NCBI GenBank assembly: GCA_029747015.1
Contig: JAKOGI010002252.1
Location: 1 to 64,000, forward strand
Length of the DNA: 64,000 nt
Reading direction: 5' to 3'
From: Carnegiea gigantea
Taxonomy: Eukaryota > Streptophyta > Magnoliopsida > Caryophyllales > Cactaceae
This document shows positions 45,853-57,900 of this stretch, in pieces. The notes under the pieces were generated by a model. That model did no database searches and was not told the origin of the DNA. It worked only from the letters and a program-made list of their open reading frames with translations. Each line of letters opens with the position of its first letter. The first letter of the stretch is position 1. The position numbers and the translations under genes were made by a program.

Positions 45853-47850
45853 CACTACAAACACGCGTCTCTTTAGATACAAAATCGAAAACGAAATTTA
45901 AATTTCATTTTAGAGAAATTTAGAAATGGAATTTTGAAACGGAAAGTGTTTAGTTCCAAATTGAAACAAATGTAATTTTTTTGTTTATATTAGAAACAAA
46001 TTTGTGGACTCATTTCAAAATTTTCATATCAGATTTGGTTTTCAATTGCTTCCTAGATAAAATCATATGTCCCCTGGCAAATTTCATTTTGCGCTGCACT
46101 CCTATCAGCCATCTTCCCTCGGTAAAACCCTAGCCGCGCTAGCTCTTAATAGCATCTTACCGGAACTTCGAATGATGAGTCATCGAAGCTTCGAATGGGT
46201 GTAGACCGTGGTGTTTTGTGGTGTGTGACTGTGGTGTCTCCAGCAACATCTCCGGTAAGTTCTGGTCCTTAGATGACTATCCATTCATAGATTTGCTTCT
46301 CTCTCATTGTAAGGAGCTTTTTCTTCTCAACTCCCCCATTTGTGGTTTTTACCACAAATTAATTCATAGTTGCAAGCTATTTCAAGTAGCACAAGCCAAA
46401 TTGCTAATTTGCTCTTATCCGTTCTCTATTGTTGAACTTCAGGTTGAGTGAAATTATAGTTGTATATTCATAGCTTGCTGGGGAGTTATTTTGATTTTGG
46501 TTGAGTTTGTGAATGCTCGATTTCATCAATGAGGCTCAGTAGCATACGAGGCAAGACTTGTTTGTTTTTAGGATGCAATTGCTCATTCTCAGTATGTCCG
46601 GTTGGTACTTCATTAGGATCCTCGTTCTTATTCTATGTGGCCAAGGTCTGTTCTTCATAGATAAAAGGTATAATTTAGACTTCAGAACACTAGTGACGTA
46701 ACTCCACTAAGCACCTTCACTTTTTCTTTGCTGGCTGCATAGCCTAATGATCAATTCTATCGCAACCTTGTTCACCTTTTCCATGTGCTCAGAATCTAGT
46801 AAAAGGACTATGATGTTACTTGTGCCCAGTGATCAAAATGCAGCATGGATAGCGAGAGTCACCAAGGGATTGTTTGTGTTTCATGGTGTGTTTGTGTAAT
46901 TGTGTTGTAAACAAATTTTCAGTGACAAAACAGGAAGATATAATAATTCTCAGGCGAAATGAGGTCACGTTGAACTTCAAATAATCTTGTATTTTCAAAA
47001 ATAAAATCACCTCTTAGTTCCAATCCTTGATACTTATCATTGATGAAGGATGGGCAAAGTTATATGATTTTCCAACTTTAATCTCTAAGCTTCCTGGGCC
47101 TTCTGTCTATCCTATGTTCTTAGATTGTTTACTGTTCTACGTTATCTGACTATATAATAGAAGAGCTCAGTTATTCAAATTATAAAAATTGTGCAATCAG
47201 ATGATTGAGCTGACACATTTTGTATTTGCATGATTGTATCTAAGGGGGAATGAGGAGATGAGAGAGCAAATTCAAAGTTGAGAAGTCGATTTGTTGTGTT
47301 GCTTAAATCAAATGATCTCAAACCATGCTTGCTAACTTAAAAGCCAGAGATTAAAAGGATAAAATCCAAGTGACACTTCATCTCTAATAAGAAAGAGCCT
47401 TACATTAAATCTATAGTAGTAGTGCTGTAAATAACTAAGCTTATGCATTCCTAATTAAAATTGGATTTGCATATTATTATGTTGAGAAGCAGTATGTTAG
47501 CTGGATGCTAAGTTAGTAATGTTTATAATCAAGCAATTATTATACTATGTCAGTTTGTCAAATTCATCGCATTTGAGATATCATATATCCTTGCCACAAT
47601 TCTTCTTTAATTTCATTGAACTTTATACTATGATGCTCAAATATTCTTGTTTGTGATACCCTTGGGCTAAATGTAATTTTTTGTATCTAGTTTTCATCTC
47701 TATTAAAAACGAAGCCAGATTTCATTTCCATTTTTCATCTGTGACGTTAGGTTTAGAAACGAAAAGTTCGTTTCTAAAGGCCATTAGATACGAATTTTGA
47801 ACTTTTAGAAACGAAATTTTTCATATCAAAATAGGCAGATTCTTATAGTG
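45853..47850. mobile_element. CACTA-3: small CACTA-like non-autonomous element nested in CACTA-2
   Basis: CACTACAA at 45,853 and inverted CACTATAA ending at 47,850 bound 1,998 bp. Both ends carry TTTAGAAACGAAA/TTTCGTTTCTAAA-type words in both orientations. The outer 3-bp flanks are CAC and AAC, one mismatch from a TSD. No transposase is inside. Around 46,100-46,260 a leader-like 'aaaccctagccgcg' segment and a GT donor-like site resemble the 5' end of a plant gene, possibly captured. Confidence 0.62.
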
Positions 47851-49944
47851 AACTATCAATCTAAATTCACTCAAATTATGGAAATCTGATGAGTTCACTA
47901 AAAGCTACTAGCTGCTATGCTATAACGCAGACCATGACCAAGGTGTTGTAGAAATGCTGGTTGTGGGTGTTGCTAGATAAGAATCAAAGGCACATTTGAG
48001 GATATCAACTGTTCAAGAAGGCCAATTATGAACTTGAGATTAGTCAATTCTGATATAAGTGAATCCTCAATCCCTCTATTTTTTCGATTTCCTAAATAAT
48101 ATAGACCAATTTTACTAGATTGTGATATGAATCTTGTTGTAATGTTGCCGTTATGAAATTGTTTCTCGACTCCTAATTCAATGGCCACCTCTGGTTAGGG
48201 TTTAGCCCCTTTTCCCTCTCTGCTTGCTCACTTTGAAAGATATGTCATTATTTTGGCCTTGTCGATAGAATTTGTCTCATTTTTACTCGAGTTTCTCATG
48301 GATAGATACCGTTAGTTTAATCTGTCCCCCCCCCCCTTTCTTGATGTTAATTCTATTATGCTTTGATGGTATGGGCATGATTGTTATAGGTTGACTGCAA
48401 ACTTTCTGATTAAACTTTAGGCAGGGTTTGTTGAGATGCAAAGTTGCTAATGGGTTTAATTTTTGTGGTGAAAAATTAAGATACACTTAGTTGGATTTTG
48501 GATGGGCTCTTCATACCTAAATTTGCTGAGTTGATTTTAGAGGCCCATAATTATTTTGGTTGCTCAATTCAATTATTGTGTTTTGAATTGAGCTCCTATG
48601 AAAGTATTAATGAGTTAATGTAGAACAATTGCTCTACTCTAACCCCCCTAATTCCCCCCCCCCAAAAAAATCAGAATTATAGTTTCTGAATTCTAGCCCT
48701 AATTCCTAATTCCTTTTAGTGACTTTTTCCTAAAAGAAACCGCAAATGAAGTTGTTCTTCTGGTAGCCCTCGGGGGGTGGTTATCTTCCTTTTCCTTTTT
48801 TCAATCAATTAGCTTGTACTTGGAATGATATGTATCCTCTATAGATAGCCGATATGGTTCTATTGTTGATTGAACTCAGTTGGGGTTCTATTGTTTGAAT
48901 GAACTCACGTGGGTTCTATTGTTTGAATGAACTCACGTGGGTTCTATTGTTGGTTGAACTTTGTTGCAGTTCTATTTTTGGTTGAACTCGGTTGTGGTTG
49001 TATTATTGGTTGAGCTCAATTGTAGTTCTATTATTAGTTGCACTCACCTGGTCCTATATATTGTTAGTTGAACTCGTTTGTGGTTCTATTCTTGGTTCAA
49101 CTCTATTGTGGTTCTATAATTAGTTAAACTCTGTTGGGTGTCTTTAAACTTGATTCTGCCGAGTCTGCATCTTAGTTAATCTCTTTGGTCATCTTTTCTA
49201 ATAATTCATTTTTTTTGTGTGTTTCAATTGTCTAACAGATTGCATTTCTGGAGCTAACATCTCTCAGTAAAGAAAACGAAGATGGAGATTTTTTTAATCT
49301 ATTCTTGGACGTTAGGCATGTTTTCAAAGTATAGTTTTAGGTAGTATATGAAGCAATAAAATATCCAATCAACTAGCTACAACAAAAAAACTAGCAGGAT
49401 GGATTCAAAACAATGCAAGAATGTTTAGTTTTGATTACCTGAGTCTTTGTTGCTATGTCCAAAATTAATTTTTTTCAGGCATTATTTTGTAATTTATTTA
49501 ATTGATGTTTGATCTATTTTAATTTGTTGGTTTGTTAATTTTATTCATTTATGTAGGATGATGTGCACCGGTAATTAGTATAAAACTTGTTAATTAAAAA
49601 AAGAATAATTGTATACAATTGTTCTATTTTTAACTTAATAAGTTTTATATTAATCACCAACATTATAAAAACGACACTAGTAACACTTTTAAGTGCGGAA
49701 AAAATTATGATTTCTTGCATCTTCCAAAGTGGGCATAGCGTAAAATGACCACACATAAATTGTGGGTAATTAGTACTTACTCCGCATTTATAAATATGGG
49801 AAATATAGCTCTACCCGCATTTCCATCAAGTGTGGAGAACACTTCCATACACTTAGCCTAAATGTGGGGAACTACTATTTCTACACTTATAGGTGTAGGT
49901 ATTAGCAAAATTAAATGTGGCGGGAAGCAACATTTTTTGTAGTG
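47851..49944. other. Right part of CACTA-2, non-coding
   Basis: About 2.1 kb with no coding domain seen. It contains a leader-like stretch ('ggttagggtttagcccc') near 48,193, a poly-C run near 48,326, a 28-bp minisatellite (48,856-49,140) and AT-rich DNA up to the right terminus, where 'aaatgtgg' and 'tgtggag' words repeat. Confidence 0.5.
48856..49140. repeat. Minisatellite, period about 28 bp
   Basis: About ten degenerate units of the type 'ggttctattgttggttgaactcagttgt', e.g. 'ggttctattgtttgaatgaactcacgtg' twice in a row near 48,890-48,950. Confidence 0.88.
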
Positions 49945-50233
49945 TAGGCGTCTAGTCGAAGGTAGGTAGTGGCCTCATAGAGTTCACGGCTTCCATGGTC
50001 TTCTTTACTTGTTAGGCCGCTTGTTGCAAAATGCTGTCAGTCATAGTGGTCATGAAGTTCTTCAACGCATCTACTGTGATGTAAGCTTCCTGCTCAGATA
50101 GACATTGCCTGACTGAGCGAGGATTCGCCCGTGAGATCTCTGAGGAATCTTGGACTTCAAGGGATGATGGGGCGCCAGTCATTGGGGCCTTGTTCCTCCT
50201 AGGACATGCTCGTGTGGTATCACTTATAACCAT
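49945..50233 (-). pseudogene. Tat gag, amino-terminal part
   Basis: Minus-strand frame from ATG 50,233 begins MVISDTTRACPRRNK and runs 73 codons to a TAG at about 50,012. The frame then continues toward CACTA-2 and is joined, across it, to 37,627. The start is chosen because it lies 18 bp inside the primer binding site next to the 5' LTR. The region is Ser/Arg-rich with no catalytic domain, as usual for the gag leader of this lineage. Confidence 0.7.
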
Positions 50234-50251
50234 CGTTCACCACTTTCTTCC

Positions 50252-50268
50252 CACAGATGACGCAAATT
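50252..50268 (-). other. Primer binding site of the Tat element
   Basis: On the minus strand TTTGCGTCATCTGTGGG directly follows the LTR end. It resembles the TTGGCGTCRTCTGTGGG type found after LTRs of Tat elements, with one G lost. The tRNA identity is not assigned. Confidence 0.6.
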
Positions 50269-50269
50269 C

Positions 50270-50768
50270 TGTTTTCGGGATTTTCTGATTTCTCCAAGAA
50301 TAACATGGGATGAGAGTGGACTTATGTGATGGCAAGGGCTGTACATTTGGCGATCCTTGCCACGAGCGTTGAGCCTGCAAAAAGGGCAGTTCCAAATTGG
50401 GATCCACGGAACACCACTCCAACGGTCAAGTCAGTGTGGGGTCCCAAAAAGAGACAACACATAGAAAGAGGGAGTCTTTTTAGGGACTATGATGAATGCC
50501 TTTTTGTTGCTAATTGTGCGTGAAGAATGATCTTTCAAAATTCTCCGTCCCCCTTCCTAAAATGAGTAGGTGGGTACTTATAATCCTCATTGCCAGGGGA
50601 AAAATCGTAGTTTCATACGGGATGTTTCCCTCATGGGTCGCAAGACGGTTTCTCTGTTGGGCCTAATAATGTCCCTCAAGGACTAGGAGGGGCCGAAGAC
50701 AGTTGTTGTATCTTTGGCCCACGAGTATATTTGTGGGGCTAGCCTTGGCTCCTAGGTTTTCCGTATCG
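50270..50768 (-). repeat. 5' LTR of the Tat element
   Basis: TGTTTTCGGGATTTTC ... CCGTATCG on the plus strand, aligned end to end with 13,912-14,409. The terminal CA (plus strand) has become CG. It abuts a TG microsatellite. Confidence 0.85.
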
Positions 50769-50870
50769 TGTGTGTGTGTATATATAGACACACACACATA
50801 TATAACACATATACATACCTACATATATACATATAGATGAACTATACATATAGATGAACTATCTTCTTTA
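50769..50870. repeat. (TG)n/(TA)n/(CA)n microsatellite, right flank of the Tat element
   Basis: TG, then TA, then CACACA and CATA-type repeats, with a 17-bp word 'tacatatagatgaacta' duplicated at 50,829-50,862. Composition matches the left flank (13,543-13,911). Confidence 0.85.
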
Positions 50871-51976
50871 CTCCCCTCGTATAATGCGCTGCACATCTGA
50901 TGACAGTCATTAACCTTTAATTTATAATTAGAGAAATCAATTTTTTTTAATTTGAGCTACAATTCCATTTAATCCAATCGTGCTTGTTTTATTATTTTCA
51001 AAATTAAACAATTGAGGAAGTTTAACTATATCCTTGGAAGTCCTAGTAGATGTGAAGATCTACATAACCTTGATTAGGGTACTAGATTATAAGCTGTTCA
51101 AGTATGCTTAGTGCATTAATGTGACCAAACCTAAGAACGTAGTTTATATTGAGTACAAGATCGTGATCCCTAACTGGGACTTAATTATAAAATCGACGTG
51201 CAGTTTCTGTCCAATTACGGAAAAATAAGTACATTTGCATGTAAACATGCAACCTTAGCTCGAGAAGCCCCACGATTAGCAAATGTTCCTTAATTGGGAC
51301 CTAAGTTGAAGCATTTAAAAACAGAGAAGATAATATCGTTTGATCAAAAGTGCGCATAGAATTTTCTGAAATATGCGCAATTGACATAATACCGAGGCAA
51401 ATAAGGACACTGGGAAGTTTTTCAAATAGATAACCCATGAGGTTTCCTATGTTGTCAGGTCCAGGCATAGAAGCCAGCTGATTTTTAGGAGCTTGTCGGC
51501 TGAGCCAGAAATCCTCTGTGTCGGCATTTGGTCCAGACTTCTGAGGCCGTCTGCATTTCATTTTTAACAGCCTACTTCTTAACAATCATGGTTTTTGTTA
51601 TGTTACTGGAGCCCACGAACATACTATGCAAGCTAAGTTTAAAACATTGACATCAAACTTTTATAAATCGAGACACTTTCCGGTGCCTACAGGATAAATC
51701 TCCCTAAATAACATACATATTGACAGTGATTACAATAATAAAGTTCTTAATTTAGTCAGTGAGGATTTGCCGTAGTGAATTACTAATACACATTGATTTG
51801 AATTGAAATATTACTTTACTTTCATACAGTTTAAATATCAACGTACAATATTTTGTACTGCCTTCGTGGCTTATTTGAACCAAAAAAAAAAAAAAAGGAA
51901 AATATCAACTTACAATGGGAAGAAGTTACAAGTCAGTTTTTTTTTCCTTTTTTTTTTTTCCATTTGTTCAACAACT
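50871..51976. other. 3' flank of the NAC gene, no gene seen
   Basis: About 1.1 kb of AT-rich DNA. A 94-codon minus-strand ORF at 51,301-51,585 matches nothing I recognise and may be chance. Poly-A and poly-T runs at about 51,882-51,896 and 51,938-51,960 lie in the probable 3' UTR of the NAC gene. Confidence 0.5.
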
Positions 51977-54900
51977 TCACCACAAGGAGTCCACATTAAA
52001 TGGTTGCTCCTGAAGTTGTTGATCTTGTTGATGTCGTGATACAGGATCTAATGGCTTATTAGAGGACGAGGAAGGGAAATTTGAACTTAAATCGACACCA
52101 AAAGGCAACCCCTGCCCCAAAAGCGAGTAGTCCGTGCTTGTAGCTTCTCTTGGTTGATATGTATTTCTGAGTTGTAGTGCCCTAAACAATAGAGAATTCA
52201 CTGTGCTATTGAGGTTCTGGCTAAGCAAGCTAGAAGCAGAAGGCCACGTCAAAGAAGGAAGACTTGCCCAATTCAAGTTTAAGTTGATATTTCCTCCCAT
52301 ATTGAGATGATTATTATCAGAGTATGTTTGTAGTGAAGGGTAACCAAATCCATTTGATGAAGTTGATATTGTGTTCAAATTTGGTAGCTCAATATCTCCG
52401 AACTCATCAGTGTTGGTGTTGGTCTCATCTGGAGAATCTGGACAAGGTTGGGAAGGTGAGGTAGGCTGCGGCTTCTTTATTGCAATGCTCTTTTGGAAAA
52501 CCCTGCAAACCACCCATTCTTCCTGGAGAACAAAAATAAATACATCCACAGGATCGTATTAGAGTATATTATGGACGGCGGACTGCTGTAATATTAGCTA
52601 AAACCACTTTGGTTAACATAGGATTTTTGATGAAATGTAAGCCATAATTTATGCAATCATAAATGTTGATAATCTGTAAATTACCAGCCTAAAAGAGACT
52701 GAAATGACAAAGGCTTGTTCTTTTTTTTTTTGGGGGGTTCTTGCAATAAGCTTATCGCTTCTTATAGATTTTTACATCTCTTTCCAACTTTTTATAGTTT
52801 TAACAAATTCTTACAAATTCTTGCATTTTCTTATGTCTCCATACAACCATTTGCAACTTCTTACAGTTTTTTGATATTTCTGACAATTTCTTATAACTAC
52901 CATTATAACTTTTTATATCTTCTTAAACCTTGTTGCAGTTTTTACAGCTCCTTATAGGTTTCTACAACTTCTTACATTTTTTTACTTCTCCTTATCACAA
53001 AAAAGAATAAGGTCAAAAATTATGTTGATACTAGAATGGCTTTGTTTCAGAGTTTAGAAGGCGTTTGGTAAGCAGGACTGCCCTAATCACTCCCAAACGC
53101 TGCTAACTGCTAAATGTTAATCCAAACTGTTGGTAAACACTAACTAGCCGTTATTTTTAAATGCCATTCGTAAACCGCTGATAAATGCTAGTAAAAGCTA
53201 ACCCCCATTTTTAACCATTGGTGAATGTTGGTAATTATTGGGTAAACGCTAGTAACTATTTGCAAATCAGCACTAACCACTAACCACTAAGGTCGTGTTC
53301 AACAGCAGTGTTTTGAGTAACGTTTAATATTTTTACCAAGCTAATATACTTACCAATAAATTTTTAATGATTGGTAACCGAGCATTTAAACTAGCATTTT
53401 AATTATTGTTAGTATTTCAAGTGCATTTCTGAAAAGCTATTAATATTAGTTTTTGGCATTCAAAAGTAGTGTTTTCATATTTTTTGGCAAAAAAATAACT
53501 TTTGAAAATTTTATCTTTGAAAATTATCTATATTCTTTTATGTTAATTTATATTAATTAGATAACTTAGAAACTAAATTTACCAAACATATTTGCTTCAA
53601 CCACTTATCTAAAAAGCTATCCACTATCAGCTAAATTAGAATTGATATCCATTGCTCAAATAGCTACCGCTACTGAAATAGTTATCTGCTATTTAAACAA
53701 TCATTTTAACGATTATGGCCTATTTCTAAACGCTAAAATGGACATGTCAAAGATTTTAAAAAAATAATTAAACCACAAGAATCATGGCACTTTTATGGGC
53801 GCTGGTAATTTCGCAGAGAAAATCTCTACATGCACAGCTATTTTTGCATAATGACTAAACTGCCCGCCTTCAATTAAGCGCAAGAATCATTGCTTTCAAG
53901 TCAAATGAAAACCGGAGAAGAGGACATAAGAAACTGGTGGTTCACTGGTATAATTATGAGAGCAATTAGATTTTGATCTCAATGGTTGAATCATAGACGC
54001 AATTAGGCAGACGAGGTGAATGATTTTATTGTTGAGCAAGAGTTTGAATGTTTGCGGTTTTGATTCGAGCAAAAGTCCAAGGCAGAGGCGAGTTGAGGAA
54101 AGAGAAGGGTTGTACTCTAAAATTTTAGAGGCTTTGAATCCATCTGAAGAAAATTTCAATCATATGAGAAGAGTTATCCGAGTTGTGTATAGCCTCCGAT
54201 CTTGCTTGACACTTTAAGAGATGCAATTAATCAAAAGTCTCTGGGGATATTTATCAAACACGTAGTGCGCATCCCGGATTTTTAAGATAGGACAACAAAT
54301 CAAGGGATTAAAAATAGAGGAAATTAAATTGAGAGCGAAGGGACATTGAGAGCTTGGATTAAGCTTTTGCCGCAGCATCAACCAACAACATATGGTCAGC
54401 ACCTCAAAGAAGGACGAGTTGGCTTCTTGAGGGAGGTAGTTGGAGTGAGGTATGAGCTGCTGTTGATGGTGATTAATAAATGTAGCAGGCACGAGCAAGT
54501 TATGATATGCAAGTGCTTAAGCATATCACCACTTGAAAGGAATCTTGGTGGAGGATTTTACTCGCCTGGAAATTGAGATGATCCAGTAGCAAAACGTTCA
54601 AGTGGAGTTTTTCATGGGTTGTAGTTTATGAGAGCTATTGGTCAAGAGAAGACAAAGGGGTGAATTCCCTTTGTATGATTGTTTGTTTGGATCATTTTGA
54701 CTAGTACTCGAATAGCTCTTTTGTACTATTTTGTTAATCTTTTACCATTATTGGCTTAATAATAATCTTTAAAAAAAAATTTCGTGGATCCTGCTTTTTT
54801 ATATGACACAACGTTCCTTTCTTCACTTTTTAGTTCTCCACCTTAATTTGACCTTCCCTTCACAGCTGCATATTATCTATTTTAAACATTGCTTGTTTTT

Positions 54901-57900
54901 TTAATAGTTTTGTACTTCTATTTATTAAAAACTAAATCGAATTTATTTGTTTCAAAAATTGTTTTGGTTCCTATATTTTCATTTAGTTTGTTTTGAATGA
55001 AATTATTTCATAAAAATTTATTATTGTAAGATGCTAATATTATGCCAGCAACAACACAAAGATTGACATGAAAAAGCTAGTGATGTTAGCCTTTTCATAA
55101 AAATTTATTTTATATGCACACAATTATAACTTGCACCAAAAAAAGCACAATAATAACACATACACACCATGATATTTTAAAGTGTTGTTAAGAGATAAAT
55201 ATCTTAATTTTTGTTTTTAACTGCCAAACACAATCTGTCTTATATTTGGAACTTAATAATTTGGCCGGAACTTTCAAGAAATGGGTAAATCAAACCATCT
55301 AACACCATTAACTATTTAGTGGATTGAGAGTTGAAACTAAATAAATTTATTGTTAAGTTAGTTGTTATATTTGTCTAATAATTATGAATTTATTCTACAA
55401 TTGATCTAATAATCAAATTATTATTTTTTACTATTATTTTAAAGAAAAACACTAAATTAGATCCCATTTTATAAAAATTTTAAAAAATTTTTAAAAATTG
55501 CATGCAACAACATTTAAAAACAATACTTAAAATGAGTCCATATATTGCATGACTGTCAAAACCTGTGATTTTTATAAATGGTTTGAATGATGCATTAAAT
55601 AAATAAAAAAGCAGTGGAAAGGAAGAAAGCAAAGTATTGCAATAAATGGATGATAGTTATTATTGATTTCATTTATTAAACCTTGTATTATCGAGTTAAT
55701 GTTAAATATTAACTAAATATTAAAAATGTTAAATTTACATCAAACTTATTTTCAACTCAGTTACTTTAATATCTTATACAACTCACTGAGTATAACCTAA
55801 CATTAAGACTAATGAACAATAAAGTAAAATCGTTACGACTGCAAAAGAAAACTGTTGAAAAGCTAAACCAAAAATACAAACAGAAAAAAGAAAATATAGG
55901 ACAATTGGGTTAAAAATAAAAATTAACATAATCAAAAAACAAACAAACTCGGAAACCAACTGTAATAGGAAATCAAAGACTCAAAGGAGGGGAGGGGGGA
56001 ACGAAAAGGAAAATAAGTTATAAGGGAACGATTCCTTGATATCTTTTTTTTTCTAATTTCTCTTCATTATATGAAAATAGCCATGGAGATAAAGCATGTG
56101 GCTGCGGAATCATCAGTACCCCACTTTTATATATTGTTCCCCTATTGTTTCTATGCAAAATATGTCGTGAAGCTAGGCCAGAATGCCGCCAACTTAATAG
56201 CATTCTTTCACTTTTTCAATTCATGAAATTCTATTTTGAATCACACAATAAAATATTTATCATGAATCCACCTTATACTATATAATTTTTTAAAAAAATC
56301 ATCTAAATTATATTTTTTTTAAAAACGCAAAGAGAAAAGAAGAGAAACAGGGATGGATCAGAATGGCCAAACGTTACACCACATGCGGCAACATGCTAAA
56401 ATGCACACTAGAAAACAAATTTTGGAACGCGGCCCATCAACTTGGCACGCTTTCATACTGCTGTGAATGCTGTAACTCTCAATGATATAACGGTCCTAAA
56501 AAGGGGCTTATACTCAATGGTTTGTCAAATCTACGTGTAAGCCTTCTTGTATTCGCTAGCATCGAACCCACAAAAGAAAAAAATAAGTTAGTGCTTGATC
56601 TTTTCTTATGCTAAATATGCTAATATTCAATAAAACATAACCCATAAATATTATATCATATTTTGTAACCATTTTAGTTAGTAATTGATTCTTTATTGAT
56701 AGTTATATATATTTATTATTGAGAGTATTAATATCATGACATTTGAAATTGAAAGTGCACATGTCTTTGAAAATCAGAAAATTTTATTATTAGAATCTTT
56801 GTTAGTAATTTTATTATTATTAGCTGTTACCATATCTTTTAATTTGTAAACCTTAGGGTAGATTAAAAAAAACATGATTATATTAGTATAAACGTGAATG
56901 TACCTCACGTAGAATGTTTGGATATATATTTTTTCTCTGAGCAAATTAAAGTATGTGCACTAAGCATATATAGTATTACTTATCCAACCAAATCGATAAT
57001 TACAATGAAATACATAAAAGTAAGAATAGTTATATACCTTTGCGGGTTTAAAAGAAAGCTTGGTCTCGAGTCTATACTCATGCATAACCCAATTGGTTTT
57101 CTCTCCTTTAGGAGCTCTTCCCCGATAGAAAACCAGCGTCTTCTTCATCCCAATCAGGACTCCACCACGAAAGATCTCTTTATCCTTTCCTGTGGTTTTC
57201 CAATAACCAGCTTGTGTAGCTCGGTTTGTTCTAAGACCAGTTGGGTACTTTCGATCTCTCAAGCTGAAAAAATACCATTCCTTTTCCCCCATTGAAGCTT
57301 TCGCTGAAATAGTAAATTTCATTTATATAATATTAAAGAAATAAACATCAAACTAAATCCAAAAGGTTATTGCCATGTATAGCAAGGAATAGATGTTGTA
57401 TAGCTAGGATGGTTCATGATCATGCCAATTGCCAAATAATGCACAAAAACTCAATTGCTCCGGTACCAAGTACACCTTTCAACCTGAAGGTCAGAGATTC
57501 AATCCTTGATACACACAAAGTGACTATTGTTTAGCTCACCTCGGTGGGTTGTACAACTGGGCCTATTGGGGTTTAGGTAGCTCTCGTCCTGCTTCCCCTT
57601 CCCCCCGCCCCACTTACAGCGCACTAGACCTCCCCCATATGAATCCATGAGGTCTGAATGTTTGCCCTTATTAAAAAGAAAAAGATAGCTCATGACTAAT
57701 AGGCATTAACCAAAGTGTCGTGCATCTGAGTCTTGCGGGAGTTCTTTCTAGGAGAATTTCTTGTGATATGAACTTGGTACAACTTTCTGAGCCATGACAG
57801 GAAAGCTTACTCTTTTCCCCCGCAATTTAGACTACCACCTGTGCCTAATACTTGGCTCAGTAGGAGGCCTACTTATCCTTCTTAAAAAAGACAATGATAT

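Larger units (their letters stand above)
37628..49944. mobile_element. CACTA-2: CACTA transposon without transposase, carrying other elements
   Basis: Left end CACTACAAAAATACTGC and right end (inverted) CACTACAAAAAATGTTGC, flanked by the target duplication TAG (37,625-37,627 and 49,945-49,947). The insertion splits Tat gag, and the gag frame resumes on the far side. About 280 bp of the left end matches 16,211-16,500 in CACTA-1. After removing the gypsy composite (38,022-45,575) and CACTA-3 (45,853-47,850), only about 2.8 kb of its own sequence is left, with no TnpD or Transposase_24 domain, so it is non-autonomous as it stands. Confidence 0.85.
13912..50768 (-). mobile_element. Tat-lineage Ty3/gypsy retrotransposon split by two CACTA insertions
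   Basis: Two LTRs of about 498 bp (13,912-14,409 and 50,270-50,768) bound the interval in the same orientation. On the minus strand the order is 5' LTR, primer binding site, gag, protease, RT with RNase H, a second archaeal-type RNase H, integrase, hairpin repeats, antisense genes and 3' LTR. The extra RNase H and the antisense genes after integrase are known traits of the Tat lineage. CACTA-1 (15,806-27,921) and CACTA-2 (37,628-49,944) with their TSDs account for about 24.4 kb; the remainder is about 12.4 kb. All ORFs are broken. The LTRs differ at roughly a fifth of positions by eye, so the insertion is old. Confidence 0.85.

Noticed and set aside
51301..51585. 94-codon minus-strand ORF downstream of the NAC gene
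   Set aside because: No recognisable domain, no promoter or splice context. It may be part of a transcript but cannot be supported.
51977..52522. miR164 target site in the NAC gene
   Set aside because: I looked for a match to the known complementary site in exon 3 on the minus strand and saw only a weak 'gaagcag' overlap, not a pairing site.
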